DNA of 62,829 nt, taken from positions 1 through 62,829 of the forward strand of contig JAIXMO010000090.1 of the NCBI GenBank assembly GCA_025677825.1, given 5' to 3'. Each line of letters begins with the position of its first letter. The stretch's first letter is position 1. The notes below the pieces were generated by a model. It worked only from the letters and a program-made list of their open reading frames with translations, did no database searches and was not told the origin of the DNA. Of this stretch, positions 36,566 to 47,928 are shown one piece after another. The DNA comes from Helicostylum pulchrum (Eukaryota; Mucoromycota; Mucoromycetes; Mucorales; Mucoraceae). Position numbers and translations under genes: made by a program.

Positions 36566-37497
36566 TTAATAGTATACATGAATGACACCACAAGATACAT
36601 TAATAGCCATTCCGGCCAAAATGCCTTTTAAGATAGAAAGGATTAATATTGTATGCATGCAATAATAAAGTAAGCAAGTAGTAATTACCTATTTGATGCC
36701 TACGAGTAAAGACAGATTCTCTAAACCAGAATAAACATAATACACCTAAAAAGAAGCCAAGTAATAAACCACACATCATTTCTTTAAATGAACTTTGATC
36801 TTCTTCAGGTAACATACTACCAGTATGTTCCATCCATTGTTCTTCCATTTCAATTTCTTGAGCACTCGGCGGTTCTAAACGTTTATTAGTGTGTTAATAA
36901 ATCATTATTGTTATCTCTCTGTTTCTCTACTTTACCACCGTCTACATAGTCAGGACTATTGTGTATTTGATGGAATTGTGTTCTTATACTTCTAATTTCT
37001 TCTTCATTATAACCAGATTCTCGTAATTTATCAAAGCCAGAAATAGACTAGTAATTTTTGTTAAGCATGAATCATGATATCATTTTTTTATAGTAGTACT
37101 TTACTTGTTTCTTTTGTAAGTCAGTTTTAGTAGCCGTAATTGTATTTGTTGGAATGATAGGGTCTGATAATGCACAGTGAATAAATATACTCTCCTGTCG
37201 AATTCCGTATTCAAATAACGTCTTGTTGTCATCTTTTAATAGTTGACCACGGTGTATTAATCGAATCGTCTTTTTACTGGTTTGTTCCACTGCATTTTTT
37301 CGAATCTATTTTTTATTGTGTTGGTCATTTTTTTCTTCCCTTTTTTTCCTTTTTTTTTTAAAAAAAAAATAATAATTATATTATCTTACGAGTTGTTTTA
37401 TGACACTAATGTTGTCCTTGTAAAGTAAAACTGTAATAATCAAGTCGGTTCCGTTATTCCAGCGAAGGTGGATATCTGTAAGCATGTCTTCATTCAT
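36566..37497 (-). CDS. DSC3: Dsc E3 ubiquitin ligase complex subunit 3 (Ubl + TM)
   Basis: Subunit of the Golgi/endosomal Dsc E3 complex that, in fission yeast, ubiquitinates SREBP precursors. Exons 37390-37497, 37105-37305, 36936-37047, 36689-36874, 36566-36624; 221 aa. The ubiquitin-like domain (residues about 6-90) has the typical KTIRLIHRGQLLKDDNKTLFEYGI core. The DUF2407-C part has SGFDKLRESGYNEEEIRSIR. Two membrane helices end the protein (CGLLLGFFLGVLCLFWF and ILAGMAINVSCGVIHVYY). The ATG at 37497 was chosen because the longer open frame upstream is a Phe-rich translation of a T-tract. Confidence 0.88.
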
Positions 37498-38847
37498 AAT
37501 ATACGTATATAAAAAAAAGGCAGTTAAAAAAAAAAGAGTGAAAAAAAAAGAAGAAAAAAAAAGGAAGAAAACAAATATAAACAAATTCGTTTAAATCGCC
37601 GCTAAATCCACATTTTTTACGAAAAGATAATTGGTAAACAGGGAAATGACAATATGATTACAAGTTTGAGCGTGATTAAACTTTTTTTTTTTGTTGTATT
37701 CCTGCTAAGCTTGTCAAGTAAGATTGCTTGTGTGCTTTTCCCTCTTTTTTTTTTCTACGCAAAGCACTAGTTTTTATTAAAACGGAAACTGAATATATCA
37801 ACAAAAAGTAATCCAAACTGCAGCTGTTTCAGAACTGGGCTGTACATGACAGTAAATAGGGATGACCTCAAAACTTTGTACTTTGGCTGATAAAATAATC
37901 ATCCCCCACATCTTTTTATGCATGGGGGATAGTATTTATAGCATACATTTACTTTTTTTTCCCGCAAAAAAAAGACCCCACTAGTAAACACCTTAGATTA
38001 TTATTAAAACCTTTATTCGGTACAAAGTATTATTTGCCACTGATGGTTTATATATATCGGAAATGATTTCATGCAGAGATATCTTCTTTTATCAAGTGAT
38101 ATAAAAAAAAAGGGTCTCAATTCTACTGACAACAACTACTACGTTTAAACTAAAATATTCATTTTTAATGTTGGATGTACGTGGTACTACGTTGTGTATT
38201 ACACAACAAAAAACGGGTTCTTAAAAGCCTGTCATGTGGAAAAACAATTCTCCCAACTACCGCATTATTACAATCGTATAAACGCGAATATTTTTCCGCA
38301 ATTGTTGCATCTGGTAGTAATAAAGAAAGATGTTGCGGTCAAGAATTTTCTACCCTTCTTCAAATTCCTTGATAATTTAATAAACAGCTACTAATACAAA
38401 CAAATGACGTACCTTTTTCTTCTGTAGAAGTATATATAACAGTAGTAGTAGGCGCATCATGATAGACTTCTGAGCTCTATATATTTTGGACATCAATTCA
38501 TTTGTATATGCTGCAAACCCTTTTTTTTTCCTTTTTTGCATAATAAAAACTATGCATCAATTAATATTCTCCCGCAGGGTAAGACACGTTTCATGGAGGC
38601 AAGAGTAATATATGCTTCGCCCGTAGCTTGATATATGTTAAGTTTGTACAGGCAAATAATTAGAATTTTGTACACTTGAGAATGATCGAATTTAGAGTGT
38701 TCGTGACTCGTTAAAAATATTCGTGTTTGTGTGTGTGTGTGTGTGTGTATTCAGTTTATTGGTAACACTTTCAAAAGTATATTGGTATTTTTCTTTTTCT
38801 TCTTTTTCTATTATTGTTTTTTTTAAAACAATTACATTAGATATATT
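37498..38847. other. intergenic region between divergent DSC3 and GGA
   Basis: Contains a perfect 8-bp hairpin ATCCCCCA/TGGGGGAT at 37901-37908 and 37923-37930, and a (GT)n microsatellite at about 38727-38749. Two overlapping ~65-codon frames near 38175-38394 show no recognisable features. Several poly-A/T runs. Confidence 0.5.
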
Positions 38848-41170
38848 ATGCCAAGTACTTTGGTTGCCATTATTGGTACGCATATTATTTTTTCTACTGC
38901 CAAAAAAAAAACTATGACCAACTCTCTTTTTTTATTGTAGAAGGGGCATGTAGTCCTGCGCGTTATGAACCGGAATTAAGTCTTAATCTCGAGATTTGTG
39001 AAATGATTAACAAGAAACAAGGTAGTGCGTAAGTACTAAATAGACAATAAAAGACGGTATATTTTACTTATTCAAGAAAAAAAAAACCTGTAGTCCTAGA
39101 GAAGCTGCTTCTACCATTGTTAAACTTGTCAATAGTAAAAACTTGAACCAAGCCATGTTGGCTCTCACGGTAACAATGACTTTTTTTACTTAGTATACAT
39201 ATATACAATGTAAACTTATATATATTGGACTTAGTTATTGGATAACTGTGTAAAGAATTGCGGTTACCCTTTTCATCTTCAAATTGCTTCAAAGGAATTT
39301 TTAAACGAATTAGTTCGCAAATTCCCGGAACGTCCTGCTGTAAGATGAATAATACAAGATGAGAAAAAAGTAACATACTAAATAGTAAGTGTGTAGCCTT
39401 TTCCTAGCCCTGTAGTACAACGTATTCTTTACTTTATTAAAGAATGGAAGGTTGCATTGACTGATATGTCAAGACATAAGGATGACTTGGTTCATATTAA
39501 GGATATGTATCGTTTGCTGAGATTTAAAGGTAATAGTTTCATCCCCCCTCTTTTTCTTATTGCTAATAAATAAATACACATAGGTTATCGTTTTCCTGAG
39601 CTGAGAGATTCTTCGGTTGCTGCATTAGCACCTTCTGACGTAACGTATAAAAAAAATAACGATACCAAGATACGAAAAAAAAAAAATGGTAACATGTGTT
39701 TATTTTTTATTTTTAGTCATTAAAATCTGCTCATGAATTAGAAGAAGAAGACCGTGTTGCACAGTCTGCAGTAAAACTCTCTTTTTTTTAAAAAAAACTA
39801 GTAGTAGATAGTTTCGTACTAATTACTGTTTATTTTAGAAATTACAAGAACTTATTCGTCGTGGTAGACCTCAAGATTTAGTCGAAGCAAACCGTTTAAT
39901 GAAAATTATGTCTGGATTTGTAGGTGCAACAAGAAATAAGTCGTATTATATAAAACTAAGCAACCCTTTTTTTTTTGTTTGCTGTTTACATAGGATACAA
40001 GACAAACACCTGATTATAGTCAAAAATTTGAAGACGAACTTCATAGGGTACAAGATAAAGCCATTTTATTATACGAAATGTTGGAATCAATTAAGCCTGG
40101 AGAAAGTCTTGATAGAAATGAAACAATCATGGTAATTTACAAAAAATGTGTGTGTATGTTATCATTTTTGTGTGACATTTTATTATTATTAAGGACTTGA
40201 GAGGTGCTTGCGCCAGTGCACAACCTAAAATTCAAAAGATGATTACAGAAGAAGAGGATAATGATAAAATTGGTAAAGTTAAAATATACAAGTATTCAAC
40301 GACAACAAAAAAACTAATATAAACTTACAGAAAACTTGTTAACTTTAAATGACATGATTAATAACGTGATGGCTAAATTTGCTGATGTGAAAAAGGGACT
40401 TTACGATACTCAATATGAAATTAGCGGAAAACCACCTAGTCAAAATATACATACAACTGAAGAACCTCGACAAGCTATTAGTTTAATTGATCTTGATGAT
40501 AATCCAATTACTACTTCTACAGGTTCAAATAGTCCAGCTACATCATCCAATGTATTAAGTGACCTGTCTGACCTATTTGGTTCTTCCGCCAATATTTCTA
40601 CTCCACCACTGCCACCCGCACCATCAACGTCGTCATCATCATCAGTACAACAACCACAATCAAATGATCTTTTTGACCTTTTTGGAGACCAACCTACCAC
40701 TGTTACTGTTCAAAAGACAACGAGTTCACCTCTTGTTCAAAATACAATGACTTCGCCTGTTATTCAAAAGAGTTTGCCTAGTGTAAACTTGATTTTGTTG
40801 GTCAATAAGAACGGGTTAAGAATTGAAATAGAAAACCAGCAGTTGGATAACGGTTATAAAATGAAGGCTTATTTTTCTAATCAGTCGACAGCACCAATGG
40901 AGAAATTAAAATTACAATTAGCTGTACCTAAATCGATGCAAATTAAAATGGAATCTCAGTCTTCTCAAATCATACCACCTAAATCCGAAAAGACCGTTAC
41001 TCAAGGGATTCTTATCAGCAACCCCAGCAAGGTATGCAGTAACAAACAATAACAATATATATGCATGTATACTAACAGTTATAAAATAGGATGCTTTGCG
41101 CCTAAGATATAAAGTGTCTTATGAGCAATTTGGCGTAGAAATGGAATTAACTGGTGAATATCGTGGTTAA
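38848..41170 (+). CDS. GGA2: GGA-type clathrin adaptor (VHS-GAT-GAE)
   Basis: Arf-dependent monomeric clathrin adaptor for trans-Golgi-to-endosome sorting. Twelve exons with consistent phase: 38848-38875, 38941-39028, 39094-39169, 39235-39339, 39397-39529, 39584-39639, 39717-39770, 39839-39919, 39994-40131, 40194-40272, 40331-41031, 41090-41170; 539 aa. The VHS domain (about 1-140) includes LALTLLDNCVKNCGYPFHLQ. The GAT domain (about 180-310) includes KLQELIRRGRPQDLVEANRLMK. A Ser/Pro-rich hinge carries a clathrin-box-like LIDLD and two DLF motifs (SDLFG, NDLFDLFG). The C-terminal GAE ear starts near LLVNKNGLRIEI and ends ELTGEYRG. One copy is seen; a yeast-style GGA1/GGA2 distinction cannot be made. 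Confidence 0.93.
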
Positions 41171-41247
41171 TAATAAATACTAAGATAATTACATTATTTA
41201 TTTATTTTTTTGTGTTTGTGTGTGAAAAGGAGGGGGGATATTATAAA

Positions 41248-41503
41248 TTATGGCTTTGAGATATTAGCTCGACGGAAAGAAGAAAAGGCTTCTTGTGAAC
41301 CCGTTATTGTTTGAGGTTCTGTCTTAATATCCTTTTCTTTTCTAGTGAATCCTGCTTGTCTATAAGTTTCATCAACTTCTTTAATTTCCTTTTCTTTTTT
41401 AGTGAATCCTGCTGCTGGTCGATAAGTCTCATCAGCTTCCGTCTTCATTTCCTTTTCTTTTGTCTTTTCCTTTTCATTCTATGGTGATAATAATTAGTAC
41501 GAG

Positions 41504-41539
<36 letters not shown>

Positions 41540-42760
41540 CTTACTACTTTGTAAATTGTCCAATCGAAAATATAATCATAAGTATAACCTTCTCTTACAA
41601 ACAAATCTCTGAATAGTTTACGAAGGTAAGCATAATCTGGTTTATCATCAAATCGTAAAGAGCGAGTATAATTAAGATAAATAGCGAATTCACTCGGAAA
41701 TGTACGACACAATAATTCAGTAGGTGTCGTCATCTTTTTTTCCATAATGCGATCATATTTTTGCTTCTTTGTAGTCGCTTTTAATCCTTGCCATGGTAAA
41801 GAACCTCTACAAAAGTACATGAGTACATAACCTAAAGATTCCAAGTCATCACGTCTCGATTGCTCTATTGCATGTAAAAGTGTTAATAATAATTATTATT
41901 ACTTTGATATTGTATTGGTTACTTACCAACACCCAAGTGCGTGTTAATACTAGCATAACGTGCTGTACCGGTTAAATTCTTATTTTCTCTGTAGGGAATA
42001 TGCAAATGTGTACGAGGGTCACGATACTTTTTAGCAAGTCCAAAGTCAATAATATTCACTTGATTTCCTCTTTTACCAATACCCATCAAAAAGTTGTCAG
42101 GTTTAATATCACGATGAATGAAATTCTTTGAATGCACATATTCAATACGAGATAACTAAAAAAAAATTAAGGGGGTTAAAAAAGGGGATTTTCTTCATAC
42201 ACACGTATAAAAATACTCTTTTTCTTTTTTCTTTTGTTCCCTTTTGTATGTAACTTACCATTTGATCAGCCAACAATAATACTGTTTTTAATGTAAACTT
42301 TCTACTACAAAAGTTAAAGAGGTCCTCAAGTGAAGCTGTGTATATACAAAATAAAATAAATAAAAAAAAAAGTAAATAAATATTATTTTTTTCCTGTGAC
42401 ACTAATAAGGGTTATTTGTTTACGTACGTCCTAAAAGATCAATCACCATAGCATGATAATCACACTCTGCACCAAACCATCTTACAAAAGGTACTCCAAC
42501 ACCTCCAGATAAAGCTTTATACACTTTAGCTTCATACTCTAATTGTGGGTGCCTCGCTTTTACAGATTCTAATTTAATAGCTACTTCCTCCCCCGTTATT
42601 AAATTGGTTCCTATATTTAATAATGTTATAGATTAGATGGAAAAAAAAGGGCATCTTTTTCTTTAAAAAAAGTAAAATTGTTACCAAGATAAATATCTCC
42701 AAATGAACCTGCTCCAATCTTTCTACCAATTCTAAACTTATTCGCTACTCTCAAATCCAT
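41248..42760 (-). CDS. casein kinase I (delta/epsilon, Hrr25/Hhp-like)
   Basis: Ser/Thr kinase. Exons 42685-42760, 42428-42610, 42259-42335, 41927-42155, 41545-41864, 41248-41478; 371 aa. Glycine loop [12 protein letters not shown], Lys38 in VAIKLE, Asp128 in [23 protein letters not shown], and the CK1-specific [10 protein letters not shown] replacing APE are all intact, with a TKKQKYD basic motif. The C-terminal tail after about residue 296 is not that of Hrr25. It is Lys/Glu-rich with an imperfect repeat of about 20 residues ([18 protein letters not shown] / [17 protein letters not shown]). There is no prenyl CaaX end, so not a Yck-type membrane CK1. The exon 5 donor is ambiguous (AAA|GTA or GTA|GTAAGT, both in phase). 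Confidence 0.93.
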
Positions 42761-43776
42761 ACGTTAAAACACAACTTCTTTTTCCTTAAAAAAAAAAAAA
42801 AAGGGAGAGAAGAGAGAAAAATAATAACAAAAAAATTGCTTTCGAGCCTCTCTTTCTTCAATACTAAACCGTCACACTTGTTCTCTCCACCCCCAAAAAA
42901 ATAATATTCAACCCAGATGTTAAGTTGTGTACACCATTTTAAAGCAAACAATCCTTTTTAATTTGGAATAAACCTTTTTTAATACGTTAAAACCGTGCTG
43001 CTCAAGACAGACAAAGTTTCTTTATAATTGATTCTATTTTTACTTTTTATTATTATGACGGTGTCACGAGTGTGTCAGCCATTTTAAATCAGTGCTATCC
43101 CCCCCTTCTTTTTTTCTTTTGCATATATTTATATGAAAGCCTTTGTACATCATCACAATAAACTAAATATTTGCGTCTTTGGATCAACCCTGTTAGTTCT
43201 TATCCTACCATTTCCAATTTTAAAACCACCGTACTTTAAAGTCGCATTATAACGTGTATGATTAACTTATCTTTTTACTGCACTGAAAGTCTGATAAATT
43301 TATATATTGAAAGCAGTTATTTAAAAAAGATCTCAGATGAAAAAGATGTAATTATTTGTAGTTATGTATTTTACTGTAGAAGTCCAAATTAGCAAGTGCC
43401 ACTAACTAGCTCAACTTTCGGACAACCTTCATATTATTTTATTTATTTACTATTGTGGCTTCTTAACAAGCAACGTATAATATCAAACTCTTGCGCTTAA
43501 AAAAAAAATATTGACAACATAAATAGTCTGTGCCAAAGACGATAACCTGCATAAACCGCCCTCACTCTGGCGTGTATATTTTTTTTTTATTAAAAGGAAA
43601 TACGTGAATTTTATCCAGCAAGTGGGAATTTTTTTATTATTATTTTTTCGTCAGTAGCTACAGATATGTGAACAAAAAAATCCCCTTATAAATATTTTGG
43701 CTTATAGGCTATTCTTTTCCTTTCTTTCTCTTATAATTATTTACTCACATATTGTATCTATTTGATCTGTATTATA
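42761..43776. other. intergenic region, CK1 promoter to secreted-protein array
   Basis: About 1 kb, AT-rich. A TATA-like TATAAATATTT at about 43687 lies upstream of the first secreted-protein ATG. No gene recognised. Confidence 0.5.
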
Positions 43777-44022
43777 ATGCAATTTTATTTACTTCTTTCT
43801 TTATGCGTTATCTTTTCCGGGATTTATGCGGCTCCGATGAATAAAGACTTTTCATCTATTCCTGTAAATAAATTAAATAGCCATTTGTTTAAACGTGAAG
43901 ACAGTGCTGATAGATCTCGAGGAGAACAACCACTAGGTGCATTTACAGGCGTAGTTATTCCTGACGTACTTCCCGGCCTTATATCTACAAATCCTCTGGG
44001 TGGTGAAGCTGATCAAGACTAA
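43777..44022 (+). CDS. small secreted Kex2-type protein 1 (81 aa)
   Basis: Unrecognised family. The N-terminal signal peptide is MQFYLLLSLCVIFSGIYAAP. A short pro-segment with NKLNSHLFKRED contains a single Lys-Arg site at about residue 38-39. The mature part is hydrophilic and then Gly/Pro/Leu-rich (GVVIPDVLPGLISTNPLGG) with the acidic end EADQD. No cysteines after the signal. The ATG at 43777 was chosen because upstream codons in the frame begin at a non-ATG. It shares its plan with the genes at 44736, 46789 and 49071 on the same strand. Single exon. Confidence 0.7.
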   Translation: MQFYLLLSLCVIFSGIYAAPMNKDFSSIPVNKLNSHLFKREDSADRSRGEQPLGAFTGVVIPDVLPGLISTNPLGGEADQD

Positions 44023-44735
44023 ATGTTCTTTTTTTTTTTTGTGTTATATATCCAAATAATATTTAATAAATACATGTACGTTTTTTTTATCTAACTCCTA
44101 AATTTTCGTAATGCCATGCAATACTGTTCGTCATTTTACCAGCTATATATTGCATATAATAAACCTGACGTTAGTTCGATGGACGCTTTTTTTTACAACT
44201 CCCAAGAGAGAGAGAGAGAGAGAGGGAGACTGGTATAAAAAAAAGTAACTCATTATTATCAGCTAGTTTCACTATCCAAGTAAGGTACATTAAACTATCC
44301 TAAACTTCTTATTCAGGGAGAAGGTTTTCTTGTTCCAAGTCTATCTCTGATGGTAGCTGCAAACGTCTCGTTATTAATAATTAAATGTAAAGAAAAGGAA
44401 TGCGAGCTAAAAAAAAAAAAAAAGCGTGATTACTCCATAATATATTAAGTGTAGAATACACTTTTTTCTTTTTTAATAAATTGCCATATTTACGATACCT
44501 AGTATAGTTATATCTATTCATTAAAGGAACACAAACCAAGACATAAAAAGTTTGAATTGAAAATTTAAGCATGTAATAGGAGACGAGTACTTAGCGGCAA
44601 AAAAGAAAATGAATGTTAAGGTCAAGCTATATATCTTTTTTTTTAATTTAAGTAACATTGAATTATATATAAAAAGCAACCTTTTCAAAAAAAAAAATAT
44701 AATTATTTTACTACTATTTTATTTTACAAGTAACA
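44023..44735. other. intergenic region between secreted proteins 1 and 2
   Basis: Contains a short (GA)n run at about 44206-44222 and A/T runs; no gene recognised. Confidence 0.5.
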
Positions 44736-45047
44736 ATGACAAAGATTTATCTTTTACTCTTTTTGTGTGTAATGTTTGCAGGTTTTACATTTGCATATAC
44801 CGAACCTCGTAAAGCAAAGATCGGCAAGCTCAATCTGTACAAGAGACAGAGACCTCCTCCTCCTCCTCCTCCTCCTCCATCTGGCTTAGGCGGTATACTT
44901 AATCTTAAAAATGTCGCTTTACCAGCGGCCCCAAAGGCTCCTACACTACCTACACTACCTACTGTACCTGCATTACCTGCTCCCCCTTCTGTACCCGGCC
45001 TTTTAGGACCTGCTACCGGTGGTGGTGGTGATGAAGGTGATGACTAA
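44736..45047 (+). CDS. small secreted Kex2-type proline-rich protein 2 (103 aa)
   Basis: Unrecognised. Signal peptide MTKIYLLLFLCVMFAGFTFA, pro-segment with KIGKLNLYKRQ (Lys-Arg at about 35-36), then nine consecutive prolines starting three residues after it. The mature part is Pro/Ala/Leu-rich with PTLP/PALP/PSVPGLLG units and a GGGGDEGDD acidic end. Single exon, in the same orientation as its relatives. The Pro-rich, Cys-free mature chain suggests an extended or wall-associated peptide rather than an enzyme; this is inference. Low complexity makes database matches unreliable. Confidence 0.72.
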   Translation: MTKIYLLLFLCVMFAGFTFAYTEPRKAKIGKLNLYKRQRPPPPPPPPPSGLGGILNLKNVALPAAPKAPTLPTLPTVPALPAPPSVPGLLGPATGGGGDEGDD

Positions 45048-46788
45048 GTATTCTTTATTGCTTTTTATATATATTCAGCGTTAAAGCACATACACAAATA
45101 AATTATTTATTGAATCATATTATGTTACACGAATTTACCGAACTTTAATCTTCTCCAAGGAGTTGTGGAGCAGGAGCAGTATCAGTTCATTAATTATACA
45201 CTATTTACTCCTTTTTTTTTATCTCTGACTTCCCCCGCTTATATGACTTTTTTTTTTCGTGTCGTCATGTACCTCCGTTAAATTTTTAGTTTGGCCTTTG
45301 TATCGAGCGAATTAGCGAGGAAAACCTGGATTGTGATTGTAGTATTCTATGTTTTATAATTCAAATAGCTTTTTATTTCCTCCTAAATGTGATGCTTATA
45401 AGAAAAAAGCGATATATAAGATATAGTTCTACCTTGTTTAAAATTTAATAAATTCATATTAGTGTTAACCCTTTTTTTTTCTTACACAAGTACCTAGCGC
45501 CTTTTAACAAATAGAGATCTGCTTAAATTGTAGTACAAGATTATTGGCGCGTTAACTCTATTTTTCATAACTTTAGCAGTAATAAACCCGAACCGCCTTT
45601 TTGTAGGTACCGTACTTGCAAATAAGAAATAAATCATGTATTTAGCCACCTGGCTCTTTTTTGTTTTATATCAATAATTTAAATTAACTTGTATGTTTTT
45701 TTTGTCATATTTTTAAAAAGGATTATGATGGAAGAATTGCGTTGAACGTATTTAAGGCGTATTTATATGATATCATATTACCAAGTAGTACTGGTGCATC
45801 TGGAAATGTTAGATGGCGCCAGCAGTGGTGTTACAAACAATACGATTACTTCCATTACAGGTGATTTTCTCTGGTGTGGGAGTATATTACTTACTGAGTG
45901 CGGTAAAAAAAAAATGTGGTCTAGTAAAATACATTTAGGCTTTTCTTTTGGTGGCCCATGGAGATTGCTATTGACCTACTCTAAAAAAAGGCATTTTCTT
46001 ATTTGTTCTTATAAAAAATAAGTCTTGGAATCAATAATTTATATTAAATATGTAAACATTTGAAGCCTTTGTAATCAACACCGATTAAAATAAAAAGGTA
46101 AAAAGTGCATAGTCGGAGCTGTTCATAGACGGTTATTAGTGTAAGCATTTTCTACATCAAATTTGATAGCTACCAAACCACTCATACTATAAATAGTCAA
46201 AGCCGTTCTACCATACATGTTTTTATGCATGACGACTTTTGAGAATGTATAAAAATATCCATGTACATTTATTTGAATGTTTATTTGCGACAAATGCACT
46301 TTTTTAATGACATAAAACAAAAGTTTTATAAATACGCCACGTACGAGTATTCTTCTAGTTTCTTAAATTAGCGCATGACGATGATAAACCAAGATACTAC
46401 TATGACAGGAGTGAGACATTCCCCTTTACGCCCCTTAACATCACCCATAGGATAATGATTTCTTTCTTCTTCTTTTTTACGCCCTTTCTAAAAAAAAAAT
46501 TTTCATGCCATTAAGGAGAACTGTGTAAACCAATTTTTTTTTAAGTAACTAAAGAAAGAGATTTTTTTTTTGTCAATCCCTAGTAAATAGCAACACTCCC
46601 TTTAACATTAGTAACGATTATTTTTTCTGTTATAAACACTTATTAACTATATCCCGTCTTATGCAAACGATGTATTTAGAAACTCACAAAAAAAGGTTTA
46701 TATATCTATTAAAAAAAAAACTATATAAATATGATGTTTTCCTTTTTTTTAAAAAAATTATTTACATAAAAACTATATCTTTTCCATT
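45048..46788. other. intergenic region within the secreted-protein array
   Basis: 1.7 kb. A minus-strand open frame at 46123-46320 reads HGYFYTFSKVVMHKNMYGRT.. with non-simple composition and might be a gene relic, but has no recognised match. A frame at 45767-46021 is less convincing. Otherwise nothing. Confidence 0.4.
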
Positions 46789-47410
46789 ATGCATTTCAAT
46801 CTCGTCATTCCCATATGCCTTTTAGTGATCTCCTTTGCTTTCTTCCACGAGGTTCTATGCGAAGAAAACATGATCGTTGTAGCTAACAAAAACTATGCTC
46901 GTTTGAGCCGACTTGGTAGATTTTCTAAACGGTGCGGTACAACCAATCCTCCTGCTAGTGGCTGCGAACCCTTCCCTACTATTGTCAATCCTGTTACTAG
47001 AAGCTTGCCAGTTCAAGGTTTACCTGCTGTTCCCGCAACCGATCCCCTCGGTGCAAATCCTTTAGGGCTTAATACCGTTACGGGATCAGTTTTATCTACC
47101 GTCAGTGGCGCACCTAACTATCCTACAGCACCCCAACAGGTTGCACAGGCACCAGTAGCACAAGTTCAACCTGTAGCTCAGGCACCTCAACCTGTAGCAC
47201 AAACTCAACCTGTAGCTCAGGCACCTCAACCTGTAGCACAAATTCAACCTGTAGCACAAGCTCAACCTGTAGCACAAGCTCAACCTGTAACACAAGCTCA
47301 ACCTGTATATGGATCGTCAGGTACCCTTCCAGTCGCTGCATCCCCATCTACATCTACTGCCGACAGTAAAAAGGCTGAAAAGAAGAGTGAAGATGATGAC
47401 GATGATGACA

Positions 47411-47442
<32 letters not shown>

Positions 47443-47514
47443 AAGAAGAGAAGCAATAATGATAATGAAGATGATGATGATACAAATAACGAAGATGATG
47501 ATGACGAAGAATAA
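46789..47514 (+). CDS. secreted Kex2-type protein 3 with PVAQ repeats and acidic tail (241 aa)
   Basis: Unrecognised. Signal peptide MHFNLVIPICLLVISFAFFH.. is followed by a pro-segment with YARLSRLGRFSKRC (Lys-Arg at about 48-49), then CGTTNPPASGCEPFP with two cysteines. Residues about 117-172 are a tandem array built on QPVAQ(A/T/I) (about ten units). The last 50 residues are Asp/Glu/Asn/Lys-rich with a run of ten Asp and a second KKR. The plan matches the neighbouring secreted genes, but with repeat expansion in the middle and at the end. The opposite-strand open frames are shadows of the GAT repeats. Confidence 0.75.
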
Positions 47515-47583
47515 ATTCACCATCTGTTGAATTCTTTCTCGCCTTCACCTCCCTTTCCCTTATCCATCTATTTTTATATACAC

Positions 47584-47605
47584 CACCGTTTTAAAAAAAA
47601 CGGTG
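47584..47605. terminator. hairpin in the 3' region of secreted protein 3
   Basis: Nine-base stem CACCGTTTT / AAAACGGTG with a four-A loop, 70 bp after the stop codon. It may affect 3'-end formation or be a chance structure; function not shown. Confidence 0.35.
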
Positions 47606-47902
47606 CATTTTTTATACCTAATAAAGAGATATATACTTTTTTGTTTCTTTCTTGTCTTTTTTTATTTGGTTATTATAGGTTAATATCTTTTTTCTTAAAA
47701 AAAAAGGCGAATGAGGGGGGGGGGGGGCTTTTTTTTAATAGATCTTGAAAGAACAGGATTAACTGCATTTCTAGAGCTTCCTTACATATTTAAAAAAGAT
47801 GGGCTTTTCTAAATTGAGCGCACAATAAGCGATTGCATAAGTTAAAAAAGATATAAAAACTAAAGATTCGTCATTATAAAATCATTATTACGATAAAAAG
47901 AA

Positions 47903-47928
47903 TATTGTTCAATAGATATTGAACAATA
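47903..47928. repeat. perfect 12-bp inverted repeat
   Basis: TATTGTTCAATA, a 2-base spacer (GA), then TATTGAACAATA. Each arm is the exact reverse complement of the other. It lies in an otherwise plain AT-rich gap. Confidence 0.6.

Noticed and set aside
38175..38394. Two overlapping ~65-codon frames upstream of GGA
   Set aside because: Overlapping alternatives without recognisable domains, splice context or homology; not enough to call a gene.
47137..47310. Tandem repeat considered as a CRISPR-like array
   Set aside because: Units are contiguous and in frame inside a secreted protein; there are no spacers.
47317..47548. Ile-, His- and Met-rich frames around 47.4 kb
   Set aside because: Alternative readings of the GAT repeats encoding the Asp tail of secreted protein 3.
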